The notes: generated from the sequence alone by a model not told the origin. A stretch of 64,000 nt of DNA from an uncultured Clostridia bacterium (GCA_944333055.1 CALVKT010000016.1:41437-105436); one strand, 5' to 3'; shown: positions 1 to 9,784, counted from the first letter of the stretch. Numbers and translations: made by a program.

Positions 1-342
1 CGCCGCCCGGCGGCAGATGCCGATGCGCGGGATCTCCTCGCAGTGGTAGCCCTCCACCAGTATCAGATCGACGTCGTGCGCCATGGCGAGGTTGTCGCGC
101 AGCGTGCGCGTGCGATGCTCGACCACGGCCGTCACCTCCGGCCCGCTGACGATGGTCATGTCCGCGCCCGCCTGCGCAAAGCGCCAGGAATCCTTGCCCT
201 CCCGGTCGATCTCGATGTGATGGGCGTCCTGCTTGATCGCACACACGCGCAAGCCATGCGCCTTGAGCGCACGGATGACCGCTTCCAGCAGCGTGGTCTT
301 GCCCGTACCGGAATACGCGGCGAATGCAAAGGCCGGAATCAC
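1..342 (-). CDS. mobB: Molybdopterin-guanine dinucleotide biosynthesis protein B (3' end cut by window)
   Basis: MobB is a GTP-binding adaptor thought to assist MobA when Moco is converted to its dinucleotide form. The reading frame opens at a GTG (340-342) behind a strong GGGGAGGG ribosome binding site and runs off the left edge of the window. The visible ~114 residues show the P-loop AAYSGTGKTTLLE (about residues 8-20), the family signature KQDAHHIEIDREGKDSWRF and the later VEGYH motif that is typical of MobB. The start overlaps the stop of the upstream ABC ATPase gene by 4 bp (GTGA), so the two are translationally coupled. The neighbourhood (Fec-type transporter, Moco riboswitch) supports the role. 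The C-terminus is not visible. Confidence 0.88.
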   Translation of the reverse strand, partial: MIPAFAFAAYSGTGKTTLLEAVIRALKAHGLRVCAIKQDAHHIEIDREGKDSWRFAQAGADMTIVSGPEVTAVVEHRTRTLRDNLAMAHDVDLILVEGYHCEEIPRIGICRRAA

Positions 343-1130
343 GCGCGTCCCTCCCCATCCGGCGCATCCATCACCGGCACGATCACGCACCCGCCCGGCG
401 TATCGGCCAGCGCGGCGCGCACGCCGTAGAGCCGCTCGATCAGTTCACCCGTGAGCACGTCCTGCGGCGCGCCCAGCGCCGCCACACGGCCGCCGGAGAG
501 CGCGAGGATCCGCGTGGCGAACGTCAGCGCGTGCTGCGGGTTGTGCGTGGAGAGCAGCACGCCGTAACCCTCCGCCGCCAGCCCGCGCACCAGGCGCAGC
601 ACGCGGAGCTGGTTGCCGAAGTCGAGCGCCGACGTCGGCTCGTCCATGACCAGCATGTCCGCCTGCTGCGCGATGGCGCGGGCGATCAGCACGAGCTGCT
701 GCTCGCCGCCGGAGATGTGCGTGAAGTCGCGCGCCTCCAGATGCGCCGCGCCCACGCGCGAGAGCGCTTCCCGCGCCAGACGCACCTGCGCCGCGCCGGG
801 CTGGGCGAATGCGGAGAGCTGGCGCGTGGTGCCCATGAGCACGGTGTCCAGCACCGAATAGCCGAACGCGGGCCGGTTGATCTGCGGGATGTAGGCGATG
901 CGCTTGGCCGTCTCCCGGCGCGAGAGCGCGCGCAGATCCTCGCCGTCCGAGGAGATCATGCCGGAATAGCCGTGCAGCAGGCCCAGAATGCAGCGAAACA
1001 GCGTGCTCTTGCCCACGCCGTTGGGGCCGAGCACGGAGAGGAACTCGCCGCGCTCCAGCGTAAAGGAGACGTCCGAAAGCACCGGCGCGCCGCCGTAGGA
1101 GAAGCCGAGGTTTTGCACGCACAGGCTCAC
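339..1130 (-). CDS. FepC/FecE-type ABC transporter ATP-binding protein (candidate molybdate/tungstate importer)
   Basis: This is the cytoplasmic ATPase of a type II (BtuCD-like) importer, 263 aa. Visible motifs are Walker A GPNGVGKST, the signature ISGGEQQ and Walker B LVMDEPTSALD, followed by the H-loop STHNP. The start is a GTG at 1128-1130 that overlaps the permease stop by 4 bp (GTGA). A longer upstream reading would run back into the permease gene and is rejected. By family it could import ferric siderophores, cobalamin, heme or oxyanions. I favour molybdate or tungstate because the operon starts with a Moco riboswitch and ends in mobB, as in the FecCD-like MolBC system of Haemophilus. 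The substrate is inference. Confidence 0.85.
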   Translation of the reverse strand: MSLCVQNLGFSYGGAPVLSDVSFTLERGEFLSVLGPNGVGKSTLFRCILGLLHGYSGMISSDGEDLRALSRRETAKRIAYIPQINRPAFGYSVLDTVLMGTTRQLSAFAQPGAAQVRLAREALSRVGAAHLEARDFTHISGGEQQLVLIARAIAQQADMLVMDEPTSALDFGNQLRVLRLVRGLAAEGYGVLLSTHNPQHALTFATRILALSGGRVAALGAPQDVLTGELIERLYGVRAALADTPGGCVIVPVMDAPDGEGRA

Positions 1131-2155
1131 AGGATATTCCCCCTTCTGGTCATCAGATAGATGAAGAACGGCGCGCCGATGAACGCCGTGAGGATGCCGA
1201 TGGGGATCTCGGTGGCCATCAGGTTGCGCGATACGTTGTCCACCAGCAGCAGGAAGCTCGCGCCCATGAGCATGGACGCGGGCAGCAGATAGCGGCAATC
1301 ATTGCCCACCAGCTTTCTGCACAGGTGCGGGATGACCAGCCCGACCCAGCCGATCATGCCGCTGACCGCCACGCTCGCCGCGGTCAGAAACGTGGCGCAC
1401 AGCACCACGCACAGCCGCAGCGCGCCGGTGTGCACGCCCAGCGCCGCGGCCTCCTCCTCCCCCAGCGTCAGCATGTTGATGCGCCAGCGCACCAGCAGCA
1501 GCGGCACCGCGCCGATGATCATGGGCACGACGGCAAAGGCCACGTCGTCAAGGCGCGCGCCGGAGAGGCTGCCCATCAGCCAATAGGTGATGGCGGGCAG
1601 CTCGTTGCTCGGATCGGCGACCAGCTTGATATACGACGTGCCGGCGGAAAAGAGCGAGGAGACCATCACGCCCGCCAGCAGGATGCTCACCGTGCGGCTG
1701 CCGCGCGTGCGCATGCCGATCAGATACACGAGCGCCACGGTCAGCAGGCTGAACGCAAACGCCATGAGCGTGATGCCGCCGTGGGAGATGCCCAGCAAAA
1801 TGGCCAGCGCCGCGCCGAAGCACGCGCCCGATGACGCGCCCAGAATGTCCGGCGCGGCCATGGGGTTTTGAAAGACGCTCTGAAACGCCGCGCCCGCCAG
1901 CGACAGGCAGCAGCCCACCAGGCAGGCCAGCGCGATGCGCGGCAGGCGGACGTTGACGACCACCGCGCGCATGTTGGCCGACCACGTCTCCTCCAGCGGG
2001 AACACCTGGGCAAGCAGGATGCGCACGACCTGCGTCATGGGCACGTCGTATCGGCCCAGGACGAACGACGCGAGAAACAGCGCCGCCAGCAGCGCGGCGA
2101 GCGCCAGCAGGCACAGCCGCGCGCGGCGCGCCGAAGCCAAGGGTTGTTCTTTCAT
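1127..2155 (-). CDS. FecCD-family ABC transporter permease (candidate molybdate/tungstate importer)
   Basis: A 342-aa polytopic membrane protein of the FecCD/BtuC family. It has an N-terminal hydrophobic segment at about residues 13-33, the conserved RLPRIALACLVGCCLSLAGA and QNPMAAPDILGASSGA motifs near residues 70-110, and the C-terminal SGMIGWVGLVIPHLCRKLVG coupling region. Its length is normal for the family. It is the first gene after the Moco riboswitch at 2233-2347 and its stop overlaps the ATPase start. No substrate-binding protein gene is adjacent on the upstream side; one may lie beyond mobB outside the window. Metal or oxyanion specificity is inferred only from the riboswitch and mobB. 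Confidence 0.88.
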   Translation of the reverse strand: MKEQPLASARRARLCLLALAALLAALFLASFVLGRYDVPMTQVVRILLAQVFPLEETWSANMRAVVVNVRLPRIALACLVGCCLSLAGAAFQSVFQNPMAAPDILGASSGACFGAALAILLGISHGGITLMAFAFSLLTVALVYLIGMRTRGSRTVSILLAGVMVSSLFSAGTSYIKLVADPSNELPAITYWLMGSLSGARLDDVAFAVVPMIIGAVPLLLVRWRINMLTLGEEEAAALGVHTGALRLCVVLCATFLTAASVAVSGMIGWVGLVIPHLCRKLVGNDCRYLLPASMLMGASFLLLVDNVSRNLMATEIPIGILTAFIGAPFFIYLMTRRGNIL

Positions 2156-2183
2156 GACGGTTCATTCCTTTCCGCCGGCGGAC

Positions 2184-2218
2184 ACAAAAAAGCGCCCGCA
2201 GCCCATGAGGATGCGGAC
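2184..2218 (-). terminator. Intrinsic terminator serving as riboswitch expression platform
   Basis: On the minus strand CCGCAUCC and GGCUGCGG form a stem with one mismatch around a 5-nt loop, followed by GCGCUUUUUU. It sits between the Moco aptamer and the permease start, the position expected for transcriptional control by the riboswitch. Confidence 0.7.
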
Positions 2219-2232
2219 GACAATCCCTGTAA

Positions 2233-2347
2233 TCCGTCTCCTTTTCAAACCGGAAGGCCGCGCCGTTTCCCGCGCAACCCTGTGCCAATGCCCTGGCGCG
2301 GCCCCGCATCCATCGCCTGAGCATTAGGAGACGGGGCTCGAAGACGG
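2233..2347 (-). promoter_or_regulatory. Moco (molybdenum cofactor) riboswitch upstream of FecCD operon
   Basis: The minus-strand leader contains the hallmark Moco-RNA blocks: a 5' CGAGCCCC segment, the central GGGUUGCGCGGGAAACG with its pairing GCGCGGCC, and a 3' CUUCCGGUUUGAAAAGGAG segment (GNNA loop/receptor-like). The same blocks recur in the same order at 34974-35090 in front of modA. Transcription should start at about 2346 from the promoter at 2353-2381, so the aptamer begins almost at the RNA 5' end. The motif is recalled from the Rfam MOCO_RNA family; no covariance search could be run. Some family members respond to tungsten cofactor instead. Confidence 0.82.
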
Positions 2348-2352
2348 AGTAT

Positions 2353-2381
2353 ATTGTACAGAATTGATATGGATTTGTCAA
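2353..2381 (-). promoter_or_regulatory. Sigma-A promoter of the riboswitch-FecCD operon
   Basis: On the minus strand TTGACA (2376-2381) and TACAAT (2353-2358) are separated by exactly 17 nt. The spacing puts the transcription start at the first bases of the riboswitch. Confidence 0.8.
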
Positions 2382-2415
2382 GGTGTTTGCACGACTCCGG
2401 GAAGAACGGCTTGCG

Positions 2416-3660
2416 TCATGTCCTGCGCCGCGCCAGCCAGATCAATGCGCCGACGAAAGAGAGCGCCAACAGCGCGTATGCCGCCAGGGGCGTCTCATCG
2501 CCCATCAGCGGGATATCGACGGCGTTCACCTCAGCCTTCCACGCCATCATCACGGGCGAAAGGCCCGTCAGCGTAAACTGCAATCCATCCTCCGTCTCCG
2601 TGACGGCGGGGTATTCGATTTCCCCCGCTCGCTCACCCGACATCATCAGATGCGCCACGACAAAGTCGTAATCCTCTGCGTTCGTGCCCTCCGGATACGG
2701 CAGGCTGACGAGAACAGCGTGTTCGGTTACACCTGCATTGATTTCCACATCGTACAGTTTCGCGCCGCTCAGGGCCGTATCCGAGGACAGACCGCCGAAC
2801 TGAATGCCCGACTGGATTTCAAGCTGCCCGCGCATGTAGGCATCAAGCGCCTGCGTGCTTTCAAACTCCCGCTGCGCGACGTTTGAAATCTCGTCCAGCT
2901 CACTTGGGGTGAACGCCTTCTCGACAATCGCGCGCTGCGCATCCAGAAACTCCACCCTGAAATAGGTGTTGTATTCCAAGGGATACCCCTCGCCTGCATT
3001 GCCGTACTGGCACCACATGCCGACCAGCGGATTATTCGCATCGTTCATGCCTGCGCTGATCTCCATGACGGGCTGGTCGCTCTGCAGAATCTGATTACTC
3101 CATCCGTCTCCATATTCGCCATACCAGCAGTATGTGATCCGCTTTCCTGCCGTTCCGGTTTGGGCCTCCGGAAGCGACACGCGTACGCCGGACTCGCCGA
3201 CGATGCAGATGTCGCGAAAATACGGCGCTTCTTCCTGCGGCGGATGCGGCCATCCCTTTGTCTCATCCAGCAAGATGAAATCCGTGGGATACGAGCACAC
3301 ATCGTTGCCCACAAAGTCAGGGGTCAATGAGAGATGAACACGCATGATGTTTCCATCGTCCGCCTTGGAGAAGACGTGCGTCAGCTGCACCTGATCTTCC
3401 CCTTCAGACAGCACCGTCTCTTTGTCTTCCTCCTCATCCCACAAGCACCAGCGGTAATGGATGGTTCCCTTCTCCGAGGATGGCGCCACAGGCAGCGTGA
3501 TGGTCACAGGCTCGCCCGGCGTGTACTCGATATACCGGTGATACCCGACATCAATCGCTTCAGGGACGACAATGGCGGAATCCCCCAGCGCAGACGCCGG
3601 CAGCAGGAAGGCCGCGATCAGGAGTGCAATCAAAAACTTCATCCTTTGGGTGCCGCGCAT
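2416..3660 (-). CDS. Secreted surface protein with C-terminal anchor, function unknown
   Basis: I do not recognise the 414-aa product. It has a signal peptide (hydrophobic FLIALLIAAFLLPASA at about residues 9-25) and a long polar, aromatic-rich extracellular part. The C-terminus is a sortase-like tail: IPLMGDETP, then a hydrophobic stretch (AAYALLALSFVGALIWL) and RRR. The motif resembles the LPxTGDxTPL signal common in Clostridia, but with M where Thr is expected, so it may be a degenerate sortase site or simply a tail anchor. I chose the ATG at 3658-3660 because GAGGGGAAG lies at good distance upstream; a second ATG (3642) is possible. It seems monocistronic, upstream of the Moco operon promoter on the same strand. 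Confidence 0.7.
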   Translation of the reverse strand: MRGTQRMKFLIALLIAAFLLPASALGDSAIVVPEAIDVGYHRYIEYTPGEPVTITLPVAPSSEKGTIHYRWCLWDEEEDKETVLSEGEDQVQLTHVFSKADDGNIMRVHLSLTPDFVGNDVCSYPTDFILLDETKGWPHPPQEEAPYFRDICIVGESGVRVSLPEAQTGTAGKRITYCWYGEYGDGWSNQILQSDQPVMEISAGMNDANNPLVGMWCQYGNAGEGYPLEYNTYFRVEFLDAQRAIVEKAFTPSELDEISNVAQREFESTQALDAYMRGQLEIQSGIQFGGLSSDTALSGAKLYDVEINAGVTEHAVLVSLPYPEGTNAEDYDFVVAHLMMSGERAGEIEYPAVTETEDGLQFTLTGLSPVMMAWKAEVNAVDIPLMGDETPLAAYALLALSFVGALIWLARRRT

Positions 3661-3874
3661 AGGTCTTCCCCTCTTTCTTGACCGTATAGGCTTAAAATGA
3701 CACATTCATTATATGACGATATTTTTGCATTGTCAATGCGCGGATGTCCAGATTTCAGGATATTTATCAAAGCCACTGGCCAGCGGTGGTTTTTCTTTTG
3801 GACAGACAGAGCAGCGCCGCCCCGAAAAACCGGGACGGCGCTGCGGTATGCGATTGTGTCGGGGTGGCGACTGC

Positions 3875-4894
3875 TTACTTCGCCATCGCCTGCTGCACGG
3901 CCACGGCAACGGCGACGGTCATGCCGACCATCGGGTTGTTGCCCGCGCCCAGGAAGCCCATCATCTCGACATGCGCCGGGACGGAGGAGCTGCCCGCAAA
4001 CTGGGCGTCGCTGTGCATGCGGCCCATGGTGTCGGTCATGCCGTAAGAGGCCGGGCCGGCCGCCATGTTGTCCGGATGCAGGGTGCGGCCGGTGCCGCCG
4101 CCGGAAGCGACGGAGAAGTACTTCTTGCCGGCCTCCAGGCGCTCCTTCTTGTAGGTGCCGGCGACCGGGTGCTGGAAGCGGGTCGGGTTGGTGGAGTTGC
4201 CGGTGATGGAGACGTCCGCATTCTCGTGCCACATGATGGCCACGCCCTCGCGCACGTCGTCCGCGCCGTAGCAGTTGACCTTCGCGCGATCGCCGCTCGA
4301 ATAGGCGGTCTTGCTGACGATGGTCAGCGCGTGGTCTTCCTTGACGTCGGCGGAGAGGTAATCGTACTTGGTCTGCACGTAGGTGAAGCCGTTGATGCGG
4401 GAGATGATCATGGCCGCATCCTTGCCAAGGCCGCAGAGGATGACGCGCAGCGGCTTCCGGCGCACCTTGTTGGCGTTGAGCGCGATCTTGATGGCGCCCT
4501 CGGCGGCGGCGAAGGACTCGTGGCCGGCCAGGAAGGCGAAGCACTCGGTGTTCTCATCCAGCAGCATGGCGCCCAGGTTGCCGTGGCCCACGCCGACCTG
4601 GCGCTGATCCGCGACGGAACCCGGAATGCAGAAAGCCTGCAGGCCCTCGCCGATGCAGGTGGCGGCCTCGGCGGCGGTCTTGACGCCCTTCTTCATGGCG
4701 ATGGCCGCGCCCAGTTCGTAGGCCCACTTCACGTTCTCAAAGCAGATGGGCTGGGTGCTCTCCACGATGCTGTAGGCATCCACGCCCTTGCTGTTGGTGT
4801 AGGCCTTGACCTCGTCAAAGTTCTTAAAGCCGTACTTGTCCAGAACCGGCTGGAGCTGGGGCATACGACCTTCATAGTTTTCAAACAGAGCCAT
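3875..4894 (-). CDS. GGGtGRT-motif protein, function unknown
   Basis: The 339-aa protein carries SGGGTGRTLHPDN at residues 264-276, the motif that names the GGGtGRT family (conserved in anaerobic bacteria and archaea). Other conserved-looking blocks are GSVADQRQVGVGHGNLGA, FLAGHESFAAAEGAIKIA and ITGNSTNPTRFQHPVAGTY. The C-terminus is Ala/Val/Gly rich (VGMTVAVAVAVQQA). No signal peptide is seen, so it is probably cytoplasmic. It lies 18 bp downstream of the IscU/NifU-like scaffold gene, and this pairing is recurrent in Clostridia, so a shared role in an iron-sulfur or redox process is likely. No biochemical function is established to my knowledge. Confidence 0.9.
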   Translation of the reverse strand: MALFENYEGRMPQLQPVLDKYGFKNFDEVKAYTNSKGVDAYSIVESTQPICFENVKWAYELGAAIAMKKGVKTAAEAATCIGEGLQAFCIPGSVADQRQVGVGHGNLGAMLLDENTECFAFLAGHESFAAAEGAIKIALNANKVRRKPLRVILCGLGKDAAMIISRINGFTYVQTKYDYLSADVKEDHALTIVSKTAYSSGDRAKVNCYGADDVREGVAIMWHENADVSITGNSTNPTRFQHPVAGTYKKERLEAGKKYFSVASGGGTGRTLHPDNMAAGPASYGMTDTMGRMHSDAQFAGSSSVPAHVEMMGFLGAGNNPMVGMTVAVAVAVQQAMAK

Positions 4895-4912
4895 TTTTCG
4901 TACGCCTCCTTC

Positions 4913-5617
4913 TTACTTGTCGGTACGCGGATCGATCCACTTCACAGCGCCGTCCTCGGCCTTGAAGCGGCCGTAGGTGCCGATGTTCTTCTCGTACGCT
5001 TCGTTCGGGGACATGCCCTTCTTGATGGCGTCCATCATCTTGCCCAGGGACAGGAACTGATAGCCGCAGACCTGATCATCCTTGTCCAGCGCCATCTTGA
5101 GCACGTAGCCCTCGGTCATCTCCAGATAGCGGGTGCCCTTGGCCTTGGTGCCGTACATGGTGCCGACCATGGAGCGCAGGCCCTTGCCCAGATCCTCCAG
5201 ACCGGCGCCGATGCGCAGGCCGTCGTCGGAGAACGCGGACTGGGTGCGGCCATAGACGATCTGCAGGAACAGCTCGCGCATGGCGGTGTTGATGGCGTCG
5301 CACACGAGGTCGGTATTGAGCGCCTCCAGGATGGTCTTGCCCGGCAGGATCTCGGAAGCCATCGCCGCGGAATGGGTCATGCCGGAGCAGCCGATGGTCT
5401 CCACCAGGGCCTCTTCGATGACGCCGTTCTTCACGTTCAGGGACAGCTTGCAGGCGCCCTGCTGCGGCGCGCACCAGCCGATGCCGTGGGTGTAGCCAGA
5501 GATGTCGGTAATCTGCTTGGCCTGCACCCACTTGCCCTCCTCCGGGATGGGCGCCGGGCCGTGATTCGGGCCCTTAGCCACGCAGATCATTTCTTCCACT
5601 TCACGGGAATACTGCAT
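4913..5617 (-). CDS. IscU/NifU-like iron-sulfur cluster assembly scaffold protein
   Basis: A 234-aa protein with an IscU-type N-terminal fold signature: GWCAPQQGACKLSL (Cys49, Cys56), then VIEEALVETIGCSGMTHSAA (Cys77) and LVCDAI (Cys106). The Cys spacing resembles a cluster scaffold, but the region before and after is longer than in IscU (about 130-150 aa), and the C-terminal ~100 residues are specific to the family found with GGGtGRT proteins. The start is the ATG at 5615-5617 behind AGGAGG; a longer reading lacks a ribosome binding site. No cysteine desulfurase is nearby, so it is not a complete Isc/Suf locus. A TATAAT at 5681-5686 (minus) may be its -10 element. Confidence 0.82.
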   Translation of the reverse strand: MQYSREVEEMICVAKGPNHGPAPIPEEGKWVQAKQITDISGYTHGIGWCAPQQGACKLSLNVKNGVIEEALVETIGCSGMTHSAAMASEILPGKTILEALNTDLVCDAINTAMRELFLQIVYGRTQSAFSDDGLRIGAGLEDLGKGLRSMVGTMYGTKAKGTRYLEMTEGYVLKMALDKDDQVCGYQFLSLGKMMDAIKKGMSPNEAYEKNIGTYGRFKAEDGAVKWIDPRTDK

Positions 5618-5823
5618 ATTGTGTGTCCTCCTTCTCCTGATGAATGGGATGGAAAAATGGTTGGTATATGCAACTGCTTTATTATAGCACACCCCCTTGC
5701 CAAACGGAACACCTTTCGCTCAATTTTTCACAATTCCCCACAATTTTGCGGGTGTATTTTGACGTCTTTTCTCTGCGGCAAACGGCGCAAAATGGCAGAT
5801 ATCACAATATTTTTTGAGAACGC

Positions 5824-5852
5824 TTGCGTCCCGTTCGCAGGTATAGTATACT
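5824..5852 (+). promoter_or_regulatory. Promoter of glnS-gltX
   Basis: TTGCGT (5824-5829) and TATACT (5847-5852) are 17 nt apart and lie about 45 nt upstream of the glnS ribosome binding site. No T-box leader is visible between promoter and gene. Confidence 0.6.
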
Positions 5853-5899
5853 GTCGTATTATGGATACTACAGAAGGAGTATTCTAAGGAGGGATTCCC

Positions 5900-7606
<1,707 letters not shown>

Positions 7607-7635
7607 CATCATCGAGAAAGCGAGCGATACACATC

Positions 7636-9162
7636 ATGTCAACCGAAGTCCGCACGCGCTTTGCGCCCAGCCCGACCGGCTATCTGCACCTGGGCGGCCT
7701 GCGCACCGCGCTTTACACCTATCTCTACGCCAGGAAGCACGGCGGCAAGTTCATCCTGCGCATCGAGGACACCGATCAGGAGCGCGAGGTGGAAGGCGCT
7801 GTCGATCTGATCTACAAGTCGATGAAGCAGGCCGGCCTGCACTACGACGAAGGCCCGGACGTGGGCGGCGACTACGGCCCCTACATCCAGACCCAGCGCC
7901 GCGACCTCTACCCCAAGTACGCATGGGAGCTGGTGGAGAAGGGCGGCGCGTACTGCTGCTTCTGCACCAAAGAGGAGCTGGACGCCGACCGAGAGGCCGT
8001 GACCGCCGCCGGCGGCACGTACAAGTACAACAAGAAGTGCCTGCACAACGTCTCTTTGGAGGAGGCCAGGCGCCGTATCGCCGCGGGCGAGCCGTACGTC
8101 ATCCGCCAGAACATCCCCACCACCGGGAAGGCGTCCTTTGACGACATGCTCTACGGCCACGTGGAGGTGGACTGCGACACGCTCGACGACAACGTGCTCA
8201 TCAAGGCCGACGGTCTGCCGACCTACAACTTCGCCAACGTCATCGACGATCACCTGATGGGCATCACCCACGTCATGCGCGGCACGGAATACCTCTCCTC
8301 CTCGCCCAAGTACAACCTGCTCTACGAAGCCTTCGGCTGGACGCCGCCCATCTATCTGCACCTGCCGCCCGTGATGATCGAGAGCGTGCTGCGCGACAAG
8401 AAGACCAGGGCGCTGATCCTCGACGAGAACGGCTGCGAGCAGAAGATCGTGCGCAAGCTGAGCAAGCGCTGGGGCGACCCGTCCTTTGAGGACCTGCTCC
8501 AGCAGGGCTACGTCCGCGACGCGATCGTCAACTACATCGCGCTGCTGGGCTGGGCGCCCAAGGACACGAACGAGGAGTTCTTCTCCATGGACGACCTCGT
8601 GCGCCTGTTTGACGCCAACGGCATCAGCAAGAGCCCGGCGATCTTCGACATGAACAAGCTCACGTGGTTCAACGCCGAGTATATCCGCCGCATGCCGCCG
8701 GAGACATACGCCGAATACGCCAGGCCGTGGCTGACGAAGGTGCTCGACGAAAGCCGCTTTGACCTCGCCCGCCTCTGCGAGCTGCTTCAGGGCCGCACGG
8801 AGATCTTCTCCCAGCTGCCGGGCATGGTCGATTTCCTCGCCGAGATGCCGGCGCTCGATCCGGCGCTGTTCACCAACAAGAAGAGCAAGTCGACGGTCGA
8901 GAGCAGCAAGGCCGCGCTCGCGTTCATCAAGCCCGTGCTCGAGGGCATCGGCGAGTGGACGGAGGCCAATCTGCACGACGTGGTGATGGCCGCCATCGCC
9001 GAGTCCGGCATGAAGAACGCGACCGTGCTCTGGCCGCTGCGCATCGCCATCACGGGCCGTGCGGCGACGCCGGGCGGCGCGTTTGAGATGGCCTACCTGC
9101 TGGGCCGCGAGGAGACCCTGCGCCGCCTGAACGCCGCGATGGCGCAGCTTTCCGCGAACTGA
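7636..9162 (+). CDS. gltX: Glutamyl-tRNA synthetase
   Basis: A 508-aa class I synthetase charging tRNA-Glu. It starts with the canonical TEVRTRFAPSPTGYLHLGG (HIGH-equivalent HLGG at residues 18-21), has CCFC at about 107-110 in the zinc-binding region, and KLSKRWGD at 274-281 as the KMSKS motif. I chose the ATG at 7636; an upstream ATG overlapping the glnS stop (7603) would add 11 residues of unconserved sequence. The ribosome binding site is weak, so coupling to glnS is likely. An oddity is an extra ~25 residues between LPPVM and KLSKR (nt about 8377-8454), a place where GluRS proteins usually have only a few residues. Confidence 0.94.
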   Translation: MSTEVRTRFAPSPTGYLHLGGLRTALYTYLYARKHGGKFILRIEDTDQEREVEGAVDLIYKSMKQAGLHYDEGPDVGGDYGPYIQTQRRDLYPKYAWELVEKGGAYCCFCTKEELDADREAVTAAGGTYKYNKKCLHNVSLEEARRRIAAGEPYVIRQNIPTTGKASFDDMLYGHVEVDCDTLDDNVLIKADGLPTYNFANVIDDHLMGITHVMRGTEYLSSSPKYNLLYEAFGWTPPIYLHLPPVMIESVLRDKKTRALILDENGCEQKIVRKLSKRWGDPSFEDLLQQGYVRDAIVNYIALLGWAPKDTNEEFFSMDDLVRLFDANGISKSPAIFDMNKLTWFNAEYIRRMPPETYAEYARPWLTKVLDESRFDLARLCELLQGRTEIFSQLPGMVDFLAEMPALDPALFTNKKSKSTVESSKAALAFIKPVLEGIGEWTEANLHDVVMAAIAESGMKNATVLWPLRIAITGRAATPGGAFEMAYLLGREETLRRLNAAMAQLSAN

Positions 9163-9460
9163 GTTTTCCTCTTGCCCGCTTTAAACCGCCGCGAAGCGAA
9201 CCGTGGGCAAGGGGCGCGAGGAACTCGCATCGTCGCACCCTTCTGTTGCTCCTTGCGATTCCCGACGCTCCGCCTGCCTGCATCCGCCACCGGCTGCGGC
9301 AGGCTCCGGTCCCCTTGCGGGGGCGGGGCGGCGTCCCGATCAGGTTTGGGCGGCAGCCCAAAGCTCCGGAGAATACGCGCTTCCGGGCAGGCTGCGCAGC
9401 AGTCTGCGATGGAAACGGGTTCGATTCGCAACAGTGGATCTCATCGCCGCATAGAGAATC
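9163..9460 (+). other. Non-coding stretch after gltX
   Basis: No credible gene is visible in these ~300 bases. Readings across it are rich in Arg, Ala, Gly and Ser with no ribosome binding site or family motif. Short GC-rich inverted repeats are present (for example around 9290-9360) and the composition resembles the repeat block that follows, so it may be a decayed copy of the same element or part of a mobile-element scar. Confidence 0.4.
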
Positions 9461-9611
9461 CCGCTCAAAGCATCCGTGCCTTGAGCGGGATTTCTTATGC
9501 CGTTTTGAATGGCGCTTCGCGCTTGGGGAACGCTGGGGCCGCAGGCCCCAGACCCTGCCTGAGGGATGAAATCCCTCAGACTCCCTTCTTCGCTTCGCGG
9601 CGCTCGAACGA
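9461..9611. repeat. Palindromic intergenic repeat, copy 1
   Basis: A ~150-bp unit nearly identical to the one 160 bp downstream (9621-9771). It holds three consecutive perfect or near-perfect palindromes: AATCCCGCTCAA with TTGAGCGGGATT (12-bp stem, 9458-9492), CTGGGGCC-GCA-GGCCCCAG (9533-9551), and CTGAGGGAT-GAA-ATCCCTCAG (about 9559-9579), then a shared CTCCCTTCTTCGCTTCGCGG tail. The first hairpin followed by TTTCTT may terminate the glnS-gltX transcript. No coding potential is seen. Confidence 0.85.
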
Positions 9612-9620
9612 AGCTTTGAC

Positions 9621-9771
9621 CCGCTCAGAGCACTCGTGCCTTGAGCGGGATTTCTTATGCCGTTTTGAATGGCGCTTCACGCTTGGGGAACGCTGGGGCC
9701 GCAGGCCCCAGACCCCGCCTGAGGGATGAAATCCCTCAGACTCCCTTCTTCGCTACGCGGCGCACGGACGC
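9621..9771. repeat. Palindromic intergenic repeat, copy 2
   Basis: A direct repeat of copy 1 with only a handful of substitutions (for example GCTTCGCGC to GCTTCACGC), at an exact 160-bp offset. All three hairpins are kept. A partial, more diverged relative lies at 59431-59494, showing that the unit is dispersed in the genome. Confidence 0.85.
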
Positions 9772-9784
9772 AGTTTTTGGTGCT

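Noticed and set aside
3713..5887. 724-codon plus-strand open frame opposite the GGGtGRT and scaffold genes
   Set aside because: Antisense to two recognisable proteins, composition typical of a shadow frame, and it extends through the glnS promoter.
5618..5899. T-box riboswitch ahead of glnS (also considered ahead of asnS)
   Set aside because: No Stem I, specifier loop or T-box sequence is visible; the leaders are too short or unstructured.
9172..9729. 185-codon open frame across the repeat block
   Set aside because: Its sequence is the translated repeat twice over and has no coding signature.
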